A stretch of 64,000 nucleotides of DNA from Nocardioides sp. Root122 (GCF_001425025.1 NZ_LMDE01000009.1:1047-65046), one strand, 5' to 3'. Shown: positions 7,968-20,114, counted from the first letter of the stretch. The notes: generated from the sequence alone by a model not told the origin. Made by a program: numbers and translations.

Positions 7968-8102
7968 AGTGTCCGCACCGGAACAGCTGAGTGTCCCGGC
8001 CGGAACGGACAGTGTCCGGATCGGACCGTACGGAGGCTCTCAGGTGAGTGTCTTCCCCGGACTTCCCGCGTGTCCTGCCGGACACTCCCGTCGGATTCCG
8101 CA
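7968..8102. repeat. Right-end array of transposase binding-site repeats
   Basis: Five direct copies start at 7968, 7990, 8011, 8047 and 8069, so they are 22, 21, 36 and 22 bases apart. Each begins AGTGTCC, AGTGTCT or CGTGTCC and is followed 2-3 bases later by a CCGGA- or TCGGA-like block. The last copy is also a perfect dyad, GTGTCC-TGCC-GGACAC (8070-8085). Tn7-like ends carry overlapping TnsB sites of about this size. The end most consistent with the following gene is CA at 8101-8102, giving a 5'-TG...CA-3' element of the Mu/Tn7 class. Confidence 0.75.
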
Positions 8103-8466
8103 CGAGGTCCGCGGCGCGGAGGTCGTGGACCTGCTGGCTGCGCTCAACACCGGTCACGGAGGCGGCTGTGGCACGCTCCACGCCAACTCGGCTGCCGACG
8201 TCCCGGCCCGGGTCGAGGCGCTCTCGCTGGCGGCCGGGCTCCCGCGCGCGGCGGCGCACAGCCAGCTCGCCTCCGCCCTCGACGTGGTGATCCACCTCGG
8301 ACGAGGACGCGACGGGCGGCGCCGGGTCCTCGAGCTCGCGGTGCCCCAGCGCGACACCGCGGGCCTGGTCGCCCTGGCCACGGCGGCGACGTTCGAGTCC
8401 GACCGCGTCGTCCGGGGGCCGGCAGCGACGGCGCTCGCCCGGAGGCTGGAGTCGGTGTCGTGGTGA
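8103..8466 (+). pseudogene. tadA: 3' fragment of the tadA/cpaF secretion ATPase gene, cut by the transposon
   Basis: From 8104 the frame reads EVRGAEVVDLLAALNTGHGG then GCGTLHANS, which is the Walker B and second-histidine-box region of TadA/CpaF ATPases (helicase/secretion neighbourhood ATPase). About 120 C-terminal residues remain. The N-terminal domain and the Walker A motif of a protein normally near 380 residues are absent. The same frame stays open upstream to GTG 7969, but that part is the transposon repeat array and encodes nothing TadA-like. The base at 8103 fits the third position of the Gly codon in the usual VVGEVRG sequence, placing the break inside Walker B. Without the missing part the ATPase cannot work. 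The stop overlaps the tadB start (GTGA). Confidence 0.85.
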
Positions 8467-9131
8467 GCGCGTGGGTCACCGCACTGGCACTGGGCGCGGT
8501 CGTGGTGCTCCTGCTCCCGGCGGGGGCCCGCAGCCAGCAGTCGGGTCGCGCGCGGGGCCCCGGGCGGGCCTGGTCCCTGCGGAGCCGGAGGCGCGAGCGT
8601 GCCGCGGACCAGGCGGCGGTGCTCGAGGTGTGCGACCTGCTCGCGGCAGAGCTCGCCTCCGGCCAGCCGCCGGGCGCTGCGCTGGCGGTGGCCGGGGAGC
8701 GCTGGCCGCCGTTGCAGCCGGCCGTCGAGGCCCACCACCTCGGTGCCGACGTGCCTCACGCGCTCCGAGAGGTGGCGACCCGACGACCCGGGGCGGCCGA
8801 CCTGCGGTGGGTGGCCGGCGCGTGGCAGGTGGCCCACCACTCGGGCCACGGTCTGGCCGCCGCCCTCGAGCGCACCGCCGCCGGCCTGCGCGCCCGTCGT
8901 CGCACCCGTCGGCTGGTCGACTCGGAGCTCGCCTCGGCCCGCGCCACGGCGCGGCTGGTGGCCTGCCTGCCGCTGGCCGTGCTGCTCATGGGCTCCGGGG
9001 CCGGGTCCGACCCGTGGGGCTTCCTGCTCGGCACCTCGGTCGGCGGAGCATGCCTGCTGGCCGGCCTGGGCCTGCTCGCCCTGGGCCTGCGGTGGATCGA
9101 GCGGCTGGCGGACCGGGCGGCCGCACCATGA
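8463..9131 (+). CDS. tadB: TadB-like type II secretion F-domain membrane protein
   Basis: 222 residues. An N-terminal helix (about 4-20) is followed by a basic loop. A cytoplasmic helical domain (40-150: LEVCDLLAAELASGQPPG, later HHSGHGLAAALERTA) matches the T2SS F domain. Two C-terminal membrane helices lie at about 160-215. Pairs of TadB and TadC form the inner-membrane platform on which the TadA ATPase drives pilin assembly. GTG 8463 overlaps the tadA stop, and the tadC ATG overlaps its stop (9128-9131). With tadA truncated, expression may depend on promoters inside the transposon. Confidence 0.85.
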   Translation: MSAWVTALALGAVVVLLLPAGARSQQSGRARGPGRAWSLRSRRRERAADQAAVLEVCDLLAAELASGQPPGAALAVAGERWPPLQPAVEAHHLGADVPHALREVATRRPGAADLRWVAGAWQVAHHSGHGLAAALERTAAGLRARRRTRRLVDSELASARATARLVACLPLAVLLMGSGAGSDPWGFLLGTSVGGACLLAGLGLLALGLRWIERLADRAAAP

Positions 9132-9823
9132 CCTGGCTGGCCGCGGTCTGCGCCTCCCTGGCGGTCGTGCTGTGGACGACCCCGGCCCACCGGCCGGCGA
9201 CGGAGCAGGCCCCGTCCCGCTCGTCCGCCGGACTGCTCAGGCTGGTGGGGGTGGTCGGTGCCGGCACGTCCGCGTGGCTCGTCGTCGGTGGCGCCGCCGG
9301 GCCGGTCGCCGGGCTGGCGGGGGCGGCCGGCGCGTGGTGGGCGCTGTCACGGGTCGAGCCACCCGGTGTCCGTCGTGACCGCGAGGAGGTGCTGCGGACG
9401 CTCCCGCACCTCATCGACCTCTTCGCCTCGACGCTCCGCTCCGGTGCCGCTCCTGTCGCCGGCCTGGCGCAGGTGTGCGCGGCCCTGCCCGGGCCGGCCG
9501 CTGACCGGCTGGCCCCGGTCGTCGAGCACGCCCGGTGGGGAGCCACCGCAGCCGAGGCGTGGGAGTCGGTCGGCGACGACGAGCAGCTGGCGCCGCTGGT
9601 GCGCGCCATGGTCCGGTCCCAGGCCTCGGGGGCGTCGGTGGTCGACCTCGTCGAGCGGCTGGCGGACGAGCTCGAGCGCGAGGGACTCGCGCGCGCCGAG
9701 GACGCCGCGAGGAAGGTGGGAGTCGCCGCCGCGGTGCCACTCGGCGTCTGCCTGCTGCCCGCCTTCCTCCTGCTCGGTGTGGTGCCGACCGTCGCCTCGC
9801 TCCTCGGCTCGGTGGCGCCGTGA
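9128..9823 (+). CDS. tadC: TadC-like type II secretion F-domain membrane protein
   Basis: 231 residues. Two N-terminal membrane helices (about 2-20 and 38-75) precede a T2SS F domain (LPHLIDLFASTLRSGAAP, later RSQASGASVVDLVERLAD) and a C-terminal pair of hydrophobic segments ending LLGVVPTVASLLGS. The gene is coupled to tadB by ATGA. It is followed by 144 bases with no recognisable gene before the DUF4244 gene. It is the second half of the Tad platform. The coding sequence looks intact although the partner ATPase gene is broken. Confidence 0.85.
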   Translation: MTWLAAVCASLAVVLWTTPAHRPATEQAPSRSSAGLLRLVGVVGAGTSAWLVVGGAAGPVAGLAGAAGAWWALSRVEPPGVRRDREEVLRTLPHLIDLFASTLRSGAAPVAGLAQVCAALPGPAADRLAPVVEHARWGATAAEAWESVGDDEQLAPLVRAMVRSQASGASVVDLVERLADELEREGLARAEDAARKVGVAAAVPLGVCLLPAFLLLGVVPTVASLLGSVAP

Positions 9824-9967
9824 CCGCGGGCCGCCAGGCGTCCACAGGAGCCGGCGCACCGGGGTCGTCCACAACGTCCGGGAGCGGCGGGTGCGCACCC
9901 GCGGCACAACGCCGAAGGTCGACGCACCGGGGCTCATCGGGAGCCCCGCACCACCTCAGGAGGACCG

Positions 9968-10141
9968 ATGACGACCACGCCACGAGACGACCGGGGCATC
10001 ACCACCGCGGAGTACGCCGTCGGCACCGCGGCCGGGGCCGGGTTCGCCGGCCTGCTCTACAAGCTGCTCACCGGCAGCTTCGGCGACCGGCTGCTGGGCC
10101 GGCTCTTCGACCACGTGATGAGCCTGCTCGGCATCGGCTGA
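9968..10141 (+). CDS. DUF4244-type small pilin-like protein
   Basis: 57 residues from ATG 9968, with a perfect AGGAGG at 9958-9963. The sequence is a short charged leader (TTTPRDDRGITTAEYAVGT), a hydrophobic helix (AAGAGFAGLLYKLL) and a short tail. The leader followed by TTAEYA and a helix is the layout of Flp/class III pilins and of the DUF4244 family found in this exact place of actinobacterial Tad loci, so it is the likely major pilin. Its stop overlaps the next start (TGATG). Confidence 0.8.
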   Translation: MTTTPRDDRGITTAEYAVGTAAGAGFAGLLYKLLTGSFGDRLLGRLFDHVMSLLGIG

Positions 10142-10503
10142 TGCGGACCCGTCGGCACCCGGAGCGCGGCGCGGCGACCGCGGAGCTGGCCCTCGGCATC
10201 CCGCTCCTGGTGGCGCTGACGGCCGGGCTCGTGTGGATGCTGGCCGTCGGCGCGGCCCAGGTGCGCGTGGTCGACGCGTCCCGTGAGGCGGCCCGAGCCG
10301 TGGCTCGGGGTGACGACGTGGCCGCCGCGCAGGCGGTGGCGCTGCGCATCGCGCCCGAAGGCGCCCGTGTCCGAGTGGTCGTCGGCGACGGACAGGTCGT
10401 GGTCACCACCAGCGTGCGGGTGCGCGGCCCCGGCGGGTTGCTGTCCTCGTTGCCGGGCGTCACCGTCTCCGACGACGCGGTCGCGCTGGCGGAGGACCCG
10501 TGA
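10141..10503 (+). CDS. tadE: TadE-family pseudopilin
   Basis: 120 residues. A basic leader (MRTRRHPERGAATAELAL) contains the pseudopilin signature RGAATAELA, followed by a membrane helix (GIPLLVALTAGLVWMLAV). It continues with AAQVRVVDASREAARAVARG, the conserved TadE region with an acidic/Arg face, and a C-terminal beta-rich part. TadE-like pseudopilins are processed by a prepilin peptidase and prime pilus assembly. The gene is coupled on both sides (TGATG upstream, overlap with the next gene at 10500-10503). Confidence 0.85.
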   Translation: MRTRRHPERGAATAELALGIPLLVALTAGLVWMLAVGAAQVRVVDASREAARAVARGDDVAAAQAVALRIAPEGARVRVVVGDGQVVVTTSVRVRGPGGLLSSLPGVTVSDDAVALAEDP

Positions 10504-10835
10504 GGTGCAGGTCGGAGCAGGGCGGCGCCACGGTGCTGGTCGTCGCGATGGCCGGCGTGCTGCTCGTCGTGACGGGCGGCCTGGCCGCGGTCGGCGGCCT
10601 GGTGACGGCGCAGCGCCGTGCCCAGGCGGCCGCCGACCTCGCCGCGCTCGCGGCGGCCGCGACCTCGGGCGGCGCGTGCGCCGAGGCTGCGCGGACGGCG
10701 TCGGCCAACGACGCCTCCCTCGTGGGCTGTCGGGTCGCGGGTCAGGAGGTGGCCGTCGTGGTGGCTGTCCCCGGCCCGGTCGTCCCCTGGCGGACGGTCC
10801 GCGTCACGGCCGAGGCTCGCGCCGGTCCAGGGTGA
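10500..10835 (+). CDS. TadE-like protein of the helicase/secretion neighbourhood
   Basis: 111 residues. A short leader with QGGATVLVVAMAG enters a single membrane helix (about 9-32), then AVGGLVTAQRRAQAAADLAA, the motif typical of the Rv3654c-like 'secretion neighbourhood TadE-like' family. It has only three Cys, two of them flanking a likely disulfide in the exported part. It is the last gene of the Tad operon. Its stop abuts the stop of the convergent gene at 10836. Confidence 0.8.
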   Translation: MRCRSEQGGATVLVVAMAGVLLVVTGGLAAVGGLVTAQRRAQAAADLAALAAAATSGGACAEAARTASANDASLVGCRVAGQEVAVVVAVPGPVVPWRTVRVTAEARAGPG

Positions 10836-11138
10836 TCAGGTGCGGGGGTCGCCGTCACCCTCGTTGCGGCGCTCGGCCTCGACCCGCTCGAGCTTCTGGT
10901 TGAGCTCGGTGAGCTCCTTGCGCTCCCGGCGGTGGGCGAGGCTGCGCCGCGTGCCCCACTTGAGGATCGAGAAGCCCCAGAGGATGGCCGCGCCGGCGGC
11001 GACACCGATCAGGAAGGCCTCGAGCGTGGAGACGGAGAAGCCGAGCAGCTCGCCGCCGTTGCCCGGCTCGCTGACGAAGACGGCCGACAGGACCGCGATG
11101 CCGCCGAGGATGATGAGTGCGAGTCCGAGGATGACCAT
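10836..11138 (-). CDS. Small two-helix membrane protein with a coiled-coil tail
   Basis: 100 residues with two membrane helices (about 2-22 and 40-60). A basic stretch (KWGTRRSLAHRRERKE) and a heptad-like helix (LTELNQKLERVEAERR) follow. The layout is like LapA-domain and other small actinobacterial envelope proteins, but no function can be assigned. It is convergent with the Tad operon and 17 bases downstream of the helicase gene on the same strand (helicase stop at 11156, this start at 11138), so the two may be cotranscribed. Confidence 0.75.
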   Translation of the reverse strand: MVILGLALIILGGIAVLSAVFVSEPGNGGELLGFSVSTLEAFLIGVAAGAAILWGFSILKWGTRRSLAHRRERKELTELNQKLERVEAERRNEGDGDPRT

Positions 11139-11155
11139 GCCTCGAATCTAGCCCC

Positions 11156-13495
11156 TCACGGAGTGCGCGGTGCTCCGGCGAGGAGCGCGTCGAGCAGCAG
11201 GATCGCGCCCGCCTTGTCGAGCGGGTTGTTCTGGTTGCCGCACTTGGGCGACTGGATGCACGACGGGCAGCCGCTGACGCACTCGCAGCCGGCGATCGCC
11301 TCCCTGGTCGCGGTCAGCCAGTCGACGGCGGTCCGGAAGCCCCGCTCCGAGAAGCCGGCGCCGCCCGGGTGGCCGTCGTACACGAAGACGGTGAGCAGGC
11401 CGGTGTCGGCGTGCCGGGCCGTCGAGACCCCACCGATGTCCCAGCGGTCGCAGGTCGCGAAGAGCGGGAGCAGGCCGATCGAGCAGTGCTCGGCCGCGTG
11501 GGCCGCGCCGGGGACGTCGAGCGCGGCGAGCCCGGCCTCGGCGACCACGTCGTCGGGGACGGTCCACCACACGGCACTCGTGCGCAGCGTCCGCTGCGGG
11601 AGGTCGAGCGGCTCCTCGGCGAGCACCTCCCCGCCCGGCTGGCGTCGCTTGAGGAAGGAGACCACCTGGTGGGATACGTCGACCTCGCCGAGCGCGAGCT
11701 CGCAGCCGGACCACGACTGCCGTTCGTGCGTCGCGACGATGCTGATGTCGGTCACCTCGCGGGCGGTGGTGCTGTAGGCAGGGTCGTCGCGGCGCATGGT
11801 CGCGACGGAGTGCTCGAGGTCGAGCTCCTCGACCAGCCAGGTCTCGCCCTGGTGGACGTAGACCGCACCGGGGTGGGCCTGGTTGTGGGCACCTCCGGCG
11901 TCGACGGTGCCGACGACGCGTCCGGTGCCCGCCTCGACCAGCTGCACGGGCGACCCGCCGGCCGAGCGGATGTCGGCGAGGTCGGCGGCGCGGCCCCGGT
12001 CGGTCCAGAACCATCCCCGCGGCCGCCGCCGCAGCAGGCCGAGCCCGACGAGCTGGTCCACGACCTCGCGGGCCGTCTCGCCGAAGAGGGGCAGGTCGCC
12101 CTCCGTCAGCGGTGACTCCTGCGCGGCAGCGGCCAGGTGCGGTCCCATCACGTGCGGGTTGGAGGGGTCGAAGACCGACGCCTCGACGGGTGCGCCGATG
12201 AGCATCTCGGGGTGGGTGACGAGGTAGGTGTCGAGGGGGTCGTCCTTGGCGACCAGGATCCCGAGCGCGTCCTCGGCCCCGCGACCCGCGCGCCCCACCT
12301 GCTGCCAGAACGCCGCGCGGGTGCCGGGGAAGCCCGCGATCAGCACGGCGTCGAGCCCGCTGATGTCGATGCCCAGCTCCAGCGCGTTGGTCGCGGCGAG
12401 GCCGACCAGGTCGCCCCGTCGCAGCGCCGCCTCGAGGGCCCTGCGCTCCTCGGGGAGGTAGCCGCCGCGGTAGGCCGCGACCTTGTCGGGCAGCGACCGG
12501 TCCACCTCGGCCAGCAGCTCCTGCGCGGTGAGCGCGACCTGCTCGGCACCGCGCCGCGAGCGGATGAACGCCAGCGTGCGGACGTCCTCGGCGACGAGGT
12601 CGGCGAGGAGGTCGGCCACCTCCGACGAGGCGGCGCGCCGGACCGGCGCGCCGTTCTCGCCCGCGTGGGAGGTGAAGGGTGGCTCCCACAGCAGCAGTGA
12701 CACCCGCCCGCGCGGCGAGTCGTCGCGGCTGAGCGCGACGACGTCGAGACCCGTCAGCCCCGACGCCGTCACCTCGGGCTGTGCGACGGTGGCCGAAGCC
12801 AGCACGAAGGTCGGGTGGGCGCCATAGATCGCGCACACCCGACGCAGCCGCCGCAGCACGTGCGCGACGTGCGCCCCGAAGACCCCGCGGTAGTGGTGGC
12901 ACTCGTCGATGACGACGTACTGCAAGGACCCGAGGAAGCGCGACCAGCGATGGTGCGAGGGCAGCATTGAGCGGTGGAGCATGTCGGGGTTGGTGAGGAC
13001 GTACTCCCCGAAGTCGCGCGTCCAGTCGCGCTCCTCGCGCGAGCTGTCGCCGTCGTGCGCCGAGAGGCGTACGTCGAGGCCGAGCGACGACAGCCCGGCC
13101 AGCTGGTCGTGGGCGAGCGCCTTGGTGGGCGCGAGGTAGAGCACCGAGGCCCCCCGCTCGCCCCGTGGCCCCCGTGCCGCACGGATCGCGGACAGCGCGG
13201 GCACCTGGTAGGCCAGCGACTTCCCCGAGGCGGTGCCGGTCGCCACGATCACGTGGTCGCCCGCATGGGCGGCGTCGGCCGCGACGGCCTGGTGGCGCCA
13301 CGGCCTAATCACGCCGTGGGCGGCGAAGGCGCCCCGGACGTCGTCGGGCACCCACGCCGGCCAGTCCTCGAAGACCGGCTCGCGGGCGGGCAGCACCTCG
13401 AGGTGCCGGAGCCTGTCCTCACGGCCCGGGACGGCCGCCAGCCGGTCGACCAGGGCGTCGACCTGGGGCAGCACGCCGGGGCGGGAGGGACTCAC
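11156..13495 (-). CDS. DECH-box helicase with C-terminal zinc domain (MrfA/YprA-like)
   Basis: 779 residues. Motif Q/I region: WRHQAVAA, then ATGTASGKS (Walker A, about 85-93). Motif Ia APTKALAHDQ, motif II VIDECHHY (DECH), motif III ASATV, then the second RecA domain with QVGRAGRG (motif VI). The C-terminal DUF1998 part carries a Cys cluster (GCECVSGCPSCIQSPKCGN) that should bind one zinc. This is the family called 'helicase/secretion neighborhood DEAH-box helicase' next to actinobacterial Tad genes; the Bacillus relative MrfA acts in repair of mitomycin-type damage. It is divergent from the STAS gene. Confidence 0.92.
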   Translation of the reverse strand: MSPSRPGVLPQVDALVDRLAAVPGREDRLRHLEVLPAREPVFEDWPAWVPDDVRGAFAAHGVIRPWRHQAVAADAAHAGDHVIVATGTASGKSLAYQVPALSAIRAARGPRGERGASVLYLAPTKALAHDQLAGLSSLGLDVRLSAHDGDSSREERDWTRDFGEYVLTNPDMLHRSMLPSHHRWSRFLGSLQYVVIDECHHYRGVFGAHVAHVLRRLRRVCAIYGAHPTFVLASATVAQPEVTASGLTGLDVVALSRDDSPRGRVSLLLWEPPFTSHAGENGAPVRRAASSEVADLLADLVAEDVRTLAFIRSRRGAEQVALTAQELLAEVDRSLPDKVAAYRGGYLPEERRALEAALRRGDLVGLAATNALELGIDISGLDAVLIAGFPGTRAAFWQQVGRAGRGAEDALGILVAKDDPLDTYLVTHPEMLIGAPVEASVFDPSNPHVMGPHLAAAAQESPLTEGDLPLFGETAREVVDQLVGLGLLRRRPRGWFWTDRGRAADLADIRSAGGSPVQLVEAGTGRVVGTVDAGGAHNQAHPGAVYVHQGETWLVEELDLEHSVATMRRDDPAYSTTAREVTDISIVATHERQSWSGCELALGEVDVSHQVVSFLKRRQPGGEVLAEEPLDLPQRTLRTSAVWWTVPDDVVAEAGLAALDVPGAAHAAEHCSIGLLPLFATCDRWDIGGVSTARHADTGLLTVFVYDGHPGGAGFSERGFRTAVDWLTATREAIAGCECVSGCPSCIQSPKCGNQNNPLDKAGAILLLDALLAGAPRTP

Positions 13496-13653
13496 CTCTC
13501 GAGTCTGGCAAACGGCACCGACCGCCGGAGATGTTGGGGAGTCCTGCGGAACTCGTGGGACTCGTGGTTTGATACCACCCGAATGAAGTAGGAGCGCGCC
13601 GTGCGTCCTGCTGACGTACTGTCCGAACTGATTTCGGGGACCGGGGAGCAGTC

Positions 13654-13989
13654 GTGGATCTCACCCTTGCCACACGCGAGGTGGATGGACGCGCCGTCGT
13701 GGCCGTCGGCGGCGAGATCGACGTCTACACCGCACCCAAGCTGCGCGACTGCATCACCGAGCTGGTCGGCGCCGGCACCTACGACATCATCATCGACCTC
13801 GAGGCCGTCGAGTTCCTCGACTCCACCGGCCTCGGCGTGCTGGTCGGCGGGCTCAAGAAGGTCCGCGCCCACGACGGCTCGCTCGACCTGGTCTGCACCC
13901 AGGAGCGGCTGCTCAAGATCTTCCGGATCACCGGCCTCGCCAAGGTGTTCGTCATCCACGACTCCGTGGGACTCGCACCCGGCGCCTGA
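13654..13989 (+). CDS. Anti-sigma factor antagonist, STAS domain (BldG-like)
   Basis: 111 residues, a single STAS domain. [17 protein letters not shown] and [13 protein letters not shown] are signature segments; the Ser in LDSTGLG is the site phosphorylated by an anti-sigma kinase in SpoIIAA, RsbV and BldG. Full identity with the BldG layout and the place beside the DECH helicase match actinobacterial synteny. The start is GTG 13654, with GGGGAGC upstream. No anti-sigma kinase gene is adjacent, so the partner is elsewhere. A terminator follows at once, so it is monocistronic. Confidence 0.9.
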   Translation: MDLTLATREVDGRAVVAVGGEIDVYTAPKLRDCITELVGAGTYDIIIDLEAVEFLDSTGLGVLVGGLKKVRAHDGSLDLVCTQERLLKIFRITGLAKVFVIHDSVGLAPGA

Positions 13990-14004
13990 CGCCCTCGCCT
14001 CCCA

Positions 14005-14033
14005 CCCCTCCGGACCGTCCCGGAGGGGTTTTT
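14005..14033 (+). terminator. Rho-independent terminator after the STAS gene
   Basis: A 9-base perfect stem, CCCCTCCGG at 14005-14013 with CCGGAGGGG at 14020-14028, is closed by a 6-base loop and followed by five T residues. It lies 16 bases past the STAS stop. Confidence 0.9.
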
Positions 14034-14078
14034 CACGTTCCAGCGCGAACGCCGCGTGTGGCGTGGGTCACCCTTGAC

Positions 14079-14094
14079 CGTGATCCGGATCACG
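14079..14094. promoter_or_regulatory. Perfect 16-base palindrome upstream of hppA
   Basis: CGTGATCCGGATCACG is a perfect palindrome 51 bases before the hppA start. A TTGACC at 14074-14079 touches its left edge and TAGACT at 14101-14106 follows, but they are 21 bases apart, which is too long for a normal promoter. The palindrome fits an operator for a dimeric regulator. The regulator is not identifiable here. Confidence 0.5.
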
Positions 14095-14144
14095 TCTGCG
14101 TAGACTCCGGCGCGTTCTGACTCAATCATCAGGAGGACGCGCTA

Positions 14145-16469
<2,325 letters not shown>

Positions 16470-16485
16470 CCCAACCCGGCCAACA

Positions 16486-16513
16486 GCCCGCCTCTCCTCC
16501 GGGAGCGGCGGGC
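16486..16513. terminator. Hairpin between convergent genes
   Basis: GCCCGC at 16486-16491 pairs with GCGGGC at 16508-16513, and the inner CTCC/GGGAG can extend the stem. It lies between the stops of hppA (+) and the phosphotransferase (-), so it probably serves both. No T-run is present, as is common for actinobacteria. Confidence 0.6.
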
Positions 16514-16523
16514 CGCTGCCGTC

Positions 16524-17417
16524 TCAGCGCTCGCCGAAGTGAGGGCGGGTCAGCTCCTCGGTGAGCCCGCCGAGGGCGGTGTGGTCGTCGGTGTCGCCGG
16601 TGTGCGGCCCCTGCAGCCACTGGGCGAAGGACCAGATCTCCGACAGCCGCCACTCCAGGTCGAAGAGGCGCACCAGCTCCGGGTCGTGGTCGACGTCGCG
16701 CCCCTCGTGGACCAGCGTGGCGAGGTCGCGCTCGCGCGGGGCCAGCTTCAAGGACTCCCAGTCGATCAGCCAGGTGCGGCCGGCGGCCACCCACTGGTTG
16801 CGGACGTGCGGCTCCCCGTGGGTGACGACGTACGCCGCCGGGTCGACGCGCGCGAGAAGCCGCGTGTGCTCTCGTGACCAGGCGCCCACCTGGGTCAGGT
16901 GCGTCACCACCAGCTCGCGGGCAGCCGGGCCGAGCGGCGCCGACCAGTCCTCCACGAGGAGGTCGCGGAGGTGGTCGCCCAGGCGTGGATCGATCTCGCT
17001 CGACCACACCGGCGCTCCCGGGGGCGGTGTCGCGGCGTGCAGGACGGCGAGCATGTCAGGGAGCTCGGCGACCGACTCCGCCGGACGAGTGCCCTCCAGC
17101 CACCGCGTCACGCTCGCGGTCCGCGGCCCGCACGGCACCGTGAAGCGCCCGGACGTCGAGGGGAGGGAGGGCCACACGAAGTCGAGGCCGAGCGCGGCCG
17201 CGGCGGCGTACGCACCCTCGAGGCTCTCGGCGGTGTGTCGTGGCAGGTCGGGGTCGAGCGTCGCGAAGTGGGTCGGCTGCCCTTGCACGTCGACCCGCCA
17301 GTGGTGGGCGCCCCACCCGACGGCGAGGTGCTGGACGGCGTCGGCGCGCGGCTCCCAGCAGCGGCGGACGACCTCGAGGACGTCGTCGTCGGACACGTCG
17401 GGCGGTGGCTCCAGCAC
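16524..17417 (-). CDS. Phosphotransferase of the aminoglycoside phosphotransferase (APH) family
   Basis: 297 residues, soluble. The C-lobe carries VTHGEPHVRNQ, the catalytic loop, and WLIDWES, the metal-binding Asp motif. The loop has Glu where the classical family has Asp (HGD), while the Asn four residues later is kept. N-lobe motifs such as the nucleotide-contact strands are recognisable (ARCWEP to LAVGWGAHHWRV). Members phosphorylate very diverse small molecules, so antibiotic resistance should not be assumed. The gene is 9 bases from the end of the histidine kinase gene on the same strand and could be cotranscribed with it. Confidence 0.8.
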   Translation of the reverse strand: MLEPPPDVSDDDVLEVVRRCWEPRADAVQHLAVGWGAHHWRVDVQGQPTHFATLDPDLPRHTAESLEGAYAAAAALGLDFVWPSLPSTSGRFTVPCGPRTASVTRWLEGTRPAESVAELPDMLAVLHAATPPPGAPVWSSEIDPRLGDHLRDLLVEDWSAPLGPAARELVVTHLTQVGAWSREHTRLLARVDPAAYVVTHGEPHVRNQWVAAGRTWLIDWESLKLAPRERDLATLVHEGRDVDHDPELVRLFDLEWRLSEIWSFAQWLQGPHTGDTDDHTALGGLTEELTRPHFGER

Positions 17418-17426
17418 GCCCCCACC

Positions 17427-19453
<2,027 letters not shown>

Positions 19454-19596
19454 GGCACGAACGCTAGTCGCCGACGCAGGCCCGGACAGGTCGGTGCGGA
19501 CGCCCTTACGCAACCCGAACACAGCCCTGACACGGGCGCCACCCGGGGTGAGCACTGTCGTCGTGACCTGACAGTCACCACCACAAGGAGATCGAC

Positions 19597-20082
19597 ATGC
19601 CACTCATCCAGACGGCCGGGCTCTTCACCGCCGGCCTCGTCGCCACCACCTCGCTGATCGCGGGAGCGACCAACGGTGCCGACGACGCCGACAGCGCCGA
19701 CACGTCGGCTGCGGACGTGCCGTGCGCGTTGTCCGCACTGCCTGCGGAGCTCCGCGACGACCTCACCGCGGTGCGGGAGCTGCCGGAGGGCGAGCGCGTC
19801 GACGCGCTGCGCACGATCCGCGATGACGCGCTGGAGGGCGACTACGGCGTCCGCGTCCAGCACCTCGCCCGGGGGCGCGACGACCGGGTCCGTGCCCTCC
19901 GACGGCTGCTCCCCGACGACCTCGAGGGCGACCTGCGCGAGGCCCGCGACCTGTCGGGCGAGGACCAGGCCGCAGCGCTGCGCGGCATCCGCGACGGGGC
20001 GCTCGGTGGCGAGTACGGCGACCGGGTCCAGCAGGTCGCGAAGAGCCTCCAGCGGCGCCTCGAGGCCTGCGAGACGCCCTGA
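19597..20082 (+). CDS. Small secreted protein with two tandem repeats, likely target of the two-component system
   Basis: 161 residues. A hydrophobic N-terminus (TAGLFTAGLVATTSLIAGA) looks like a signal peptide cleaved near ATNGADDADS. The mature part holds two copies of an approximately 50-residue acidic helical unit, about 48-98 and 103-152. Each has the pattern LP..L..DL..(V/A)R.L, then ALR.IRD.AL.G.YG.RVQ. Two Cys (about 43 and 158) flank the repeat pair and could form a disulfide. The ribosome site AAGGAG precedes ATG 19597 at good distance. Divergence from the regulator by 143 bases suggests that it is regulated by that system and may be its sensor partner. I do not recognise the family. 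Confidence 0.8.
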   Translation: MPLIQTAGLFTAGLVATTSLIAGATNGADDADSADTSAADVPCALSALPAELRDDLTAVRELPEGERVDALRTIRDDALEGDYGVRVQHLARGRDDRVRALRRLLPDDLEGDLREARDLSGEDQAAALRGIRDGALGGEYGDRVQQVAKSLQRRLEACETP

Positions 20083-20114
20083 CCCCCCGCAGGGGCGTCT
20101 GCGAGGCTGGTGCC

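Larger units (their letters stand above)
1..8102. mobile_element. Right portion of a Tn7/Tn5053/Mu-like transposon inserted in tadA
   Basis: The segment contains a DDE transposase, a TnsC-type ATPase, two coupled accessory genes, cargo genes and a terminal repeat array, and it ends where tadA homology begins at 8103. No copy of the right-end repeats is seen near base 1, so the left end and the 5' part of tadA should lie outside the window. Placement of the transposition genes close to one end, with cargo towards the other, is the usual layout of Tn7-like elements. Confidence 0.8.

Noticed and set aside
7969..8103. N-terminal extension of the tadA fragment from GTG 7969
   Set aside because: The frame is open by chance through the repeat array, and the encoded residues do not resemble TadA.
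14074..14106. hppA promoter TTGACC/TAGACT
   Set aside because: The spacing is 21 bases, outside the working range, so only the palindrome is reported.
16524..17417. Aminoglycoside resistance gene
   Set aside because: The APH fold is very broad, and the catalytic loop has Glu for Asp; no resistance context is present.
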